A DNA stretch of 64,000 nt from Toxonevra muliebris (lineage: Eukaryota > Arthropoda > Insecta > Diptera > Pallopteridae), in the NCBI GenBank assembly GCA_963691655.1, contig OY829326.1, forward strand, positions 116,347,388 to 116,411,387. The letters are read 5' to 3'. Shown here piece after piece: positions 56,980-64,000 of the stretch. The notes below the pieces were generated by a model. It was not told the DNA's origin and searched no databases. It saw nothing but the letters and a program-made list of their open reading frames with translations. Within the stretch, counting starts at the first letter, position 1; every line of letters starts with the position of its first letter. Both the position numbers and the translations under genes were made by a program.

Positions 56980-58223
56980 GTTTGTCACATGGATCTAACC
57001 AGGCCTTTTTTCCATTTTAATTGCAATTTTAATATATGTAAGTATTTCTGAGTGAGCTAGCGACTTCAAATTTTGTGAGTTTTCCTAAATATTCATTATC
57101 TATCATATTTTAGGATTCGAGTTATACAAGCATAATTATAAAGATATGCATTTCATATACTTCGATTTGGCATATGTGGTCTGGCCAGACCCGCATATAT
57201 TTTGTATGATCAACAACACTCAAAAGTGAACTATGTGAATCAATAAGACAATTACCACTCGTATTTTATCGCAACACTCCATTTATAAACAAAATAAAAC
57301 GTAAAAATGAATGAGACAAAAAATATTTTCCTGTATTTTACCTGTTTTCTACTTAATATTTTTTTTCTTATTTTTACCTGAGTACTTAATTGAACATATG
57401 CAAAAAGCACTGGGCCAATAAAATAACCAAAAGCATTTAGCTGTATGTCATATAAATGTACTTCTATGCACGTCCAAAAACGCAATATCCCCATATATTT
57501 CTATGAAAATACGTAGGGATCTGACCAAAACCACATGTGCCAAACCAAAGATTATCGAAACATGTATCAAACGGAGGGTTGTGCTGGACTCCTAGGGTGT
57601 CTGGGCTAGAAGCTCGGCATGAGCTCAAAAACTCAAATATGTGTAATAATACACAAAGTTTGTATAATTTTTTTAATTTTTTTTTTCTGTTGTACCTATG
57701 ATGCACATAAAAAAATTTAGATGATTTTGGAAATCTTCTAGAAACTATTTATATCATCCTTTTCGTTTTGTATTTTCAAAATCAAAAAATGGCGCAAATC
57801 CAGAACGTACAATGTAGTTAGAATCCTTTTTGGAGGTATCAATTGGTTATGAATTTAGTAAAGTTTCTCCCGTGGTTTAAAGTAACTTGAAGTCATTCTA
57901 ATTAATATTCAGTGAATAAATTAGTGAAACTATGAAAAGTGTTTTTTAAAATCATATTTTTGTCGCTTTTATATTATTTGGTGGGTGGCTATAGCTTTTT
58001 TTTTAAGTAATTTAAATATATGGACATTTTACTGAATAATTTGGGATGTTTTGCTTTTCTTACACAATTTTTACTCTTGGAGGTGATACTGTGTAGAATC
58101 GTGCCGAGCATCGAGCCATGACACTCTACGTAGGTGATCAGCACAATAACCGCTTATCTGAGACGACCACTTTACATATTTAAATAAGTAAATTAAAAAA
58201 AACAACAAATTTCTGCAAATAGT
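56980..58223. other. Intergenic, no gene seen
   Basis: AT-rich. A slightly GC-richer piece at 58081-58180 (GAATCGTGCCGAGCATCGAG) was checked for a tRNA fold and none was found. Confidence 0.4.
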
Positions 58224-59218
58224 TTAGGTTGGATTCTCTGTCGAGAGCTACACACAGGTCTGAAAGGTCCATTGTGATACCACATAGTTGGACCCATGGT
58301 AGAAGTACTTAGAGGTAAATGAATTTTTCAAAAAGTAGCCATTTTAAATTTTCGACAATTATGAGGAACATTTTAGAGATGCATTTTTTGAAATGGATAC
58401 AAAAAAGAGAGTTAGTAGTAGATTATTAATACTACTGTTTAGGAATAATACAGCATATTGGCAGCACTGTACGATACTCGCAAATACAACCTTAAACCGG
58501 TAGATAATTTTTTTTTGTTGTTGAGCGATTCGTTAAAAGGAAAAAAATTGTAACTGTAAAAGAAATGTTGTAATGTTTTTTTTTTCTTTTTCTGTTCTTT
58601 TTTGGTGTATGCACACATCTAATTAAATAAATAAATGTAAAAGAAATTGTAAATTTCCAATTTTCAATAAATTTGCAATAATTTGTATGATCCAAAATAA
58701 CTACCATTATTACTTAGTACTAAATTATAAATTTTATTTATAATAAAAAAAATTATAAATAATGTTATTTTAATTTGTTTTACCTTGAACATGTTAAGAG
58801 TTAAAAAATAATATAAAAAGCAGCACCTAATTCTCTCTATTTACATGCAATACTATGCAAATTATTTTCTTATAAATTCTCACTTAAAAATTGAACTATG
58901 AAAATACAACGCAGTTGCAAAGAGAAAAATAGTATCAAAACAAATGTTTTCCCAATTGTCAAAGTTCCTCTTACTTGTCAAAATGCATCTCCCTTTTTAA
59001 TTCTTCTGCCATGGTTGGACCTATAGTTTAACGCTAATTTCGAACGGTGGTGTGGTAAATTTTTATCAGCTTAGTAGTTTTGCCATTACCAACCAAGATG
59101 TATACTTGTACACTTTCTTATAATTCTCATACACTTCATATTGATAGTGGATATAAGAAGGTTATGAGAATCAATCACCACACAAAGATAGGAATTGAAC
59201 CCAAACCTCCCGGTCGTC
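58224..59218 (-). mobile_element. SINE copy split by a younger insertion
   Basis: The SINE tail (TTAGGTTGG ... CCACATAGTTGGACC) lies at 58224-58294. The body resumes at 59014 (GTTGGACCTATAGTTTAACG) and runs to 59218. Compared with the full copy at 47019-47327 it lacks about 38 bp of the head, including the A box, and joins AACCTCC directly to CGGTCGTC. Confidence 0.8.
58295..59013. mobile_element. 719 bp non-autonomous element, 8-bp target duplication
   Basis: It begins CATGGTAGAAG and ends CTTCTGCCATG, an 11 bp inverted repeat with one change. GTTGGACC, a piece of the SINE, is repeated on both sides (58287-58294 and 59014-59021). Excising it restores the SINE. An 8-bp duplication fits hAT or P-type elements; the ends do not fully match the hAT consensus. 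It has no transposase. Confidence 0.82.
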
Positions 59219-59239
59219 AAAGAAGCGAGTAGTAGTTGC

Positions 59240-60095
59240 TAGTTTCCGAATTGATTTTATAACTTAGTCATTGATTAATGTTAATACAATATTATCAATT
59301 TGTTATGCATTCAAATATGTGGATTAGTGTTGCCAATCAAGGGGTTTCTAATTAAATAATTCTCATGGGTAAATTTGTAATGATTTACAACCTCTGCTTC
59401 CAAGAACAATCATCGACTTACAACTAACATAGATTTTTTAATTAAGTTTCTACTTAAAGTCAAGTTTCAAACAGGTATAAAAGCTCTGTAAAGAAAAGAG
59501 CTGATTTTGTTAATCAAAAATTTTAGCAAAATTACGTTGTTTAAATTATATTGTACAACAATTTTAAGAAAATTGTTACGGACCTTAACGCATCGTGGTA
59601 GTTAAACAGTAACAGTTTGTAGCAGTGATGTTAACTGTACAGTAATTAGTGTATTTTACAGATGTTTTAAGGTCTATACAGTAATGCAGTAATTCGTTTA
59701 AATTATACAGTAATTTCAAAAAATGTATAGTAGTACACAGTAAATTGCCTCAAGTCCCATACACAAAAAAGATCGGTCTTGTTATACACCTCTAAAAATG
59801 AATCTCGGTTTAATTTATGAAGATTTTCAAAATATTTTAGCTTTAGCGATTACCGTTCTCGAACTGGACCATCTTGAAAAAAACTCTTTTAGTTAACATC
59901 ACTAAACCAGTAGCCCTGCTCAGGTTAGTTCCATTTTTAAATTTACTGGCAGTGAACCGCTGGGTTTGTTTTACTGTCGCGCCCATGACACGTTATTGTA
60001 ATTTAGGCTTAAATACGCATTTAAGATGAATTTTTCCTTCAAAAACCCACACTAAAATTTTACGAGAAATCTTTCCTCAGAATATTTTAACCTAT
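59240..60095. repeat. Segmental duplication block, copy B (partner 52910-53695)
   Basis: It is collinear with copy A from GTTGCTAGTTTCCGAAT to TTTTAACCTATTAA. It has an extra segment of about 40 bp at 59364 (TCTCATGGGTAAATTTGTAA) and an insertion of about 280 bp around 59630-59905 rich in ACAGTAAT units. It keeps the GGTATAAAAGCTCTGTAAAG box. Confidence 0.8.
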
Positions 60096-60099
60096 TAAC

Positions 60100-61270
60100 A
60101 CTTACCTATGGGTCTTTTTGGCTCTTTTTTGAGAAATTCCATAAAGTCCTTTTTGAAAGGGTATTCAAGGGTTAAAGTGTTCCACAAAAACTTCATTAGA
60201 AGCACCTACGGGTTAAAGGTAAGGCTGCAAAAGCATAATCGTGTGCTTCATATAGTAAGGACATATCGAGCTACAACCTCTGCGGCATAGTTAGCTGTCT
60301 GTTGGACTGCTACTCAGAGCGTCACGGGTAATCTTTTTTATGCACAGTAAATTTACTGAAAGTATCAATCTGGAAAAGTTACATATGGGACGTGAAAATT
60401 TAAAAAAATTGTGAAAAAAGCGCACTTTTTTAATTTTCCTACTGATTTTAACTTTTAAAACCCAAAATATTAATTGATCTTGATAAGGTCTTTGGGTATT
60501 CACATCTCAATATCTAAAACAGTATAACTGACAACGGTAGAAACATGGTGAAATATATATCTTTATTGGATAAGCATACGGATTTGCAGGAAATAAGCAT
60601 TGAAGGCGAAGGTGACACTGGCCTTTATCAAAAAGTTGACAAAATTCAATTTGCTACAAAATGCCCCGATTGGCGTTTTTAGGTTTTACACATGAACTAA
60701 TCAAATTAGAAATTCAAATTATTTTTTGGCAAGGTGTACTATGCGCCGGTGGTAATCAACGCGACGTTAGGTACTGTTAATATTAAAAAAAAAACAATGG
60801 ATGTGTGCAAGGCACGCAAGATATTTGATGTGTAAACAGTTAAGCTAACTGAATGTCATATACATAAGCTCACATATGTATAGCCATATATAGGGATTTA
60901 ATGTATAATTTATATGCTTAGGTAATTCAAATTAAAACAATTATTTTATAAACTTAAAAACTTATTAGATATCATTATCTTTTATATATATAATAACCCA
61001 ATTCACCATAAATTGCAAATGGTCTTACATCATTGCAAATGCAAATTTTTATTCCATATCACATATATTTGTTGTTGTGATAGCATAAATATTTTGCAAT
61101 TCCACCAAATCGTGAATAGGGCTAATATGTTGTAGTTGCATTATTTTTCTTTTACTCAATGCATCGGGATCTATATGCTCGCATATACGCAGCTGCAATC
61201 GCATTCTTTTTTTCGCGCTTTAAGTTTTTCTTCCTGTCGATTTGAAATTTTATTAGATGTGAAAATTTTA
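60100..61270. other. Intergenic, no gene seen
   Basis: A 45-codon frame at 60545 (MVKYISLLDKHTDLQEISIE) is polar and balanced but matches nothing I know. Otherwise only AT-rich DNA. Confidence 0.4.
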
Positions 61271-61275
61271 CAAAA

Positions 61276-61351
61276 CGTCGCCTGAGAATTGATTTGGCGT
61301 ATAGGTATATGAATTTGTATACACATACGTCAAATCAATCCTCAGGCGACG
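61276..61351. ncRNA. Strong 76-nt hairpin, candidate miRNA precursor or mini-MITE
   Basis: CGTCGCCTGAGAATTGATTT at the 5' side pairs with AAATCAATCCTCAGGCGACG at the 3' side, with one A-C mismatch. The stem goes on through GGCGTAT against ATACGTC with a G-T pair. About 30 of 34 positions pair around a loop of about 10 bases. The size and the long near-perfect stem fit a pre-miRNA. Weak inverse similarity of the outer flanks (ATGTGAAAA against TTTCCACAT) would instead fit a small inverted-repeat transposon. No expression evidence is available. Confidence 0.4.
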
Positions 61352-62205
61352 ATAAGTGCTTTCCACATTTAACCTTAGGAAGGCAACAGGGATGACTAGT
61401 CACCCCACTACTTTTTTAAAGCACCGCAAAGAGAGTTGTCTTAACTGCATTTAATAAAAATAAAAAAGAATGTATTTTTATTGAAGTAAATAAGTGATTT
61501 TATAATAAATAAGTCTGATTTTTTCTGTTTAACATATTTGCTGTTTACATAGATAAAAAAAAGTGTTGTCTTTTATAATGCCGTGATTTGCTATCATTAT
61601 CACTACGTTTTGTTTATACATTTATTGAAACCTAGATTCCTTATTACTTATCATTTTGTATTGTTTTTGTATTTTAAAAAATATTTAATTTTAATGCAAT
61701 CTAACTAACCGAATGCAAAACCTATCAAACGCCTGTGTTTGCTACGGCGACTTCTCTGCTTGTATGGTATAGACAATCTCCACACGTTGAACACCAACAA
61801 ATAATTTTGCCACGAATAAATGTACACACACATTTTGTTTTCGTATGTACATATATGTGAGAGTAAATTGATCGAAACATAAACAAACAAACTCCGCTCG
61901 TATTTTACTTTCTCCCTCTCTTCTTCTCTTTGTTGTTTAGAGTAGCACAGTCATGCCGCGCAGTAGTGTGAGCGAGAAGGGAACTGGACGTTACAGTTAT
62001 CTTACATCTTACGATACAGTTATTGTTACATTTTACACATTTGAAATTTTGCCCATACCGTGAGCTAAAATGTTTACACATCAAAAAAACATTGTTGTGT
62101 TCACCACTCTCTTGAGTATGGACAAATTGTAAATATAGATTGTCCAACGCGCTAGAATTCAGTTTTTAGGATGATTGAAAGCCCCAATATGAAAGAATTG
62201 TTTTA
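61352..62205. other. Intergenic, no gene seen
   Basis: No supported coding sequence. The minus-strand frames at 61705-61890 and 61905-62147 have no recognisable domain. Confidence 0.4.
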
Positions 62206-62377
62206 AAATATGGTATATCAATCGTCAATGAGGATGAGAATGTGTGGAGAGTTGAAGAACTTGTAAAAATCCTATTGCCGTTCGATATAACGACTTGGAA
62301 ATTGCAAGAAGATCAGCTCATTATGGGCGACATTTTTGCTGTTTTTGGAATCGCGGAAAATTTTCAATCTTATCGTG
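62206..62377 (+). pseudogene. hAT transposase fragment
   Basis: The frame reads ISIVNEDENVWRVEELVKIL, LPFDITTWKLQEDQ and LIMGDIFAV. This follows the W--VEELVK-L-PFE-AT--LQ---TMGD block in the middle of hAT (ZBED-like) transposases. It is cut at its right end by the MITE at 62381. The RNase H-like catalytic parts are absent. Confidence 0.55.
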
Positions 62378-62380
62378 TTA

Positions 62381-62890
62381 TAGTGCAGACACACGAGAGT
62401 GCATATCAGTCAAATTTAACATTTCGTTGAAATTTGTCTGAAATGCAGAATTTCGCCATACAAAAAGTGTCAAATGAAATTCTGCATTTCAGATACATTT
62501 CATTGAAATGAGTCTGAAATGAAAAAATTATCTAGCAACCCTCAAACGCAAGGTTGTAAAAAACAGGAAAAATTTAAGATCTATTAAATTTTTTAGACAT
62601 TTTGGATTTTGTTTTCATAACAGCTGCTCTTGTAATATATATTAAGCGAAAAAATAAAATAATAGAGTCGGAGAGTAACTCATTTTCCACAATTATTATA
62701 TAAATTCTTGGTGTCCACATCCAACTGAAAGGCAAAATTTTTATTTGCCCAAAACACACACAAAAATTCTTCTTCTTCTCCAAACTTATAATCTGTCAAA
62801 AAACGAATTTGAAATTAATTTTTTGTCGTGTGTTCACCTAAATTTGAAATGCAGAATTTCAACGAAATGCACTCTCGTGTGTCCGCACTA
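62381..62890. mobile_element. 510 bp MITE with long inverted ends and TTA duplication
   Basis: The left end is TAGTGCAGACACACGAGAGT and the right end is ACTCTCGTGTGTCCGCACTA. TTA flanks both sides (62378-62380 and 62891-62893). Inner inverse matches continue (CTGAAATGCAGAATTTC on both sides). A single diverged arm of the same family is at 38453. It codes for nothing. Confidence 0.82.
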
Positions 62891-62894
62891 TTAC

Positions 62895-63552
62895 TGTGAA
62901 AAGTGAGTAGATAAAACAAAAAACTTACTAAAGTGGTGGAAAAACGTACAGTTGCAAAGCCTGTATTCTACTAGATTGATAAAATCTCGCTTGCTGTGCC
63001 ACCCACACAAGTAAGCTCAACACTCATATATCATATCATATATTTAACCCTTTGACGCCTGTATTATAATAGAGCTTGATAGAAACGTTTTGTTTTGAAA
63101 TTATGGTTACTTAGATCTTCCACAATCATGACACCAAATTTCATGTTTCTGTATTGATTTGTTTGTCTTTTATTAAAGGTTAAAAAAATAGTTACGGAGC
63201 TGTAGGCAACCACTGAATAATACGATTCCTCCAATTTTTTGATTTTCATATTTTCTTATCTTTTATAATCATATATGATAAAGAAAATTCCCACTAAGTA
63301 ATAATTAAACGCTTTTTGTTTTCAAAAAATAGTGCAAAAGATTTTACTACAAACTTTTGCACTTAGGTTTTTTGCTGGCCTTTAAAACATTAAAAAAAAA
63401 AATTACTTAAGAAGGAAATTTCAAATGTTTGGCAATAAGTAAACGTGCAGAATACCTAGCAGAAAGAAGAGAATGTTGAATATACGCAACATTAGGTATG
63501 AAAGAGTTGATAAGTAATCATAACACCCTGTAAGTAAAGCAACAAATTTGTG
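62895..63552. other. Intergenic, no gene seen
   Basis: AT-rich DNA without supported features, leading into the duplicated lectin promoter block. Confidence 0.4.
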
Positions 63553-63885
63553 TTTATATTCTCAGTTTCAATGGGGGATTTGTGCAACTTCCCGAACTCC
63601 CACCGCTAGTGTACCTTCCCCGCAAATCTAATACCAAAAACGCTATAACAACATGGCCATTACATTAAATTTGAAAGCTAGCGGGCAGTGCCAGGTATTC
63701 AGAAGCCAAGTTAATTAATTATACTCACTCTCAGCTCTCATACAAAACAAAATGAAAATACACTTTTATTTTATACTTATGTGCATATGTATATAAAATA
63801 TTAACTCGCATTTAAAATATCAATTCTGGCCAGACTGTTTCAGTATACTGTGAACAGCGGATACAATAAGTTTAGAAAGCTCGAG
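63553..63885 (+). promoter_or_regulatory. Promoter region of the right-edge lectin gene
   Basis: It is a diverged copy of 54390-54716: CTTCCCGAACTCCCACC, CTAGTGTACCTTCC, GCTAGCGGGCAGTGCCAGG at 63678, CTCACTCTCAGCTCTCAT, and TTTCAGTATACTGTGAACAG at about 63838. Here the start-like block reads TTCAGTAT, close to the initiator consensus. The TATA-like box has decayed to AATATCAATTC. Confidence 0.55.
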
Positions 63886-64000
63886 ATGAAGCTTCTTCAA
63901 GCATGGGACTTTTTATTTTTATTTGCACTTAGTATAAAAAATACGAATACTCAAAGTTTCTTCAATTCCAATGATGTTGAGTGTAGAGAAGATGTTGTTT
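63886..64000 (+). CDS. Lectin gene 6: first exon only, runs off the window
   Basis: The ATG at 63886 opens MKLLQAWDFLFLFALSIKNT and then SFFNSNDVECREDVV, nearly the same as lectin gene 5 exon 1 (one inserted Leu codon and a few substitutions). No splice donor is reached before the window ends. By comparison about 20 bases of this exon and four more exons should follow to the right. It is a recent duplicate of lectin gene 5 together with its promoter. Confidence 0.85.
   Translation, partial: MKLLQAWDFLFLFALSIKNTNTQSFFNSNDVECREDVV

Noticed and set aside
58081..58180. Possible tRNA or small RNA gene in a GC-richer patch
   Set aside because: No A/B boxes at proper spacing and no cloverleaf could be drawn.
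1..64000. CRISPR arrays, bacterial operons, rRNA genes or complete tRNA genes
   Set aside because: None seen: no regularly spaced direct repeats, no Shine-Dalgarno-led gene strings, and only tRNA-derived pieces in SINE-like repeats.

Overview
The window looks like nuclear DNA of a higher fly (Diptera, Brachycera). It is AT-rich, has 50-100 bp GT-AG introns, a glutamine-rich nuclear protein coded by CAG/CAA runs, fly-style Tc1/mariner, LINE and MITE debris, and a tandem set of small secreted C-type lectins. A tephritid-type fruit fly would fit, but the sequence alone does not prove it. Nothing prokaryotic (operons, CRISPR arrays, IS elements) is seen.

Layout. 1-5.1 kb is transposon debris: a DD37D Tc1/mariner transposase cut by the window edge, a Harbinger-like relic, a LINE RNase H tail and a dead Tc1. 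At 5.85-6.27 kb is a two-exon minus-strand gene for a HIG1-domain mitochondrial protein (HIGD2A-like). 6.5-15 kb is mostly non-coding, with several MITEs, a weak two-exon membrane-protein candidate (9.3-9.75 kb) and probable 5' UTR exons. At 15.4-19.9 kb is a five-exon gene for a 1387-residue Gln/Ala/Ser-rich nuclear protein with one compact conserved-looking island; I do not recognise its name. 19.9-27 kb is its 3' UTR plus AT-rich intergenic DNA. At 27.05-27.46 kb is a minus-strand MYCBP (AMY-1)-like gene.

28-64 kb is the main locus: a head-to-tail array, all on the plus strand, of secreted lectins with two C-type lectin domains (CTLDs). There are five intact five-exon genes (28.06-29.78, 34.01-35.84, 41.44-42.74, 50.34-52.15, 54.72-55.97 kb), one wrecked copy (46.6-50.0 kb) and the first exon of another copy at the right edge (63.89 kb). 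All share the same exon plan and the intron phases 1-0-1-0. The Ca2+/sugar-binding motif differs from domain to domain (EPN, DPN, EPS, FPQ), which fits a set of diversifying soluble glycan-recognition proteins. An immune or gut role is only an inference.

The DNA between the lectin genes is full of transposons, several of which can be delimited to the base from terminal repeats and target-site duplications: a Tc1-type element carrying a LINE insertion, a 1.77 kb hAT-like non-autonomous element, a tRNA-derived SINE, a 719 bp element that split a SINE copy, and TTA/TAA-flanked MITEs. Duplicated non-coding blocks (52.9-53.7 versus 59.2-60.1 kb; 54.4-54.8 versus 63.55-64.0 kb) show that the array grew by segmental duplication.
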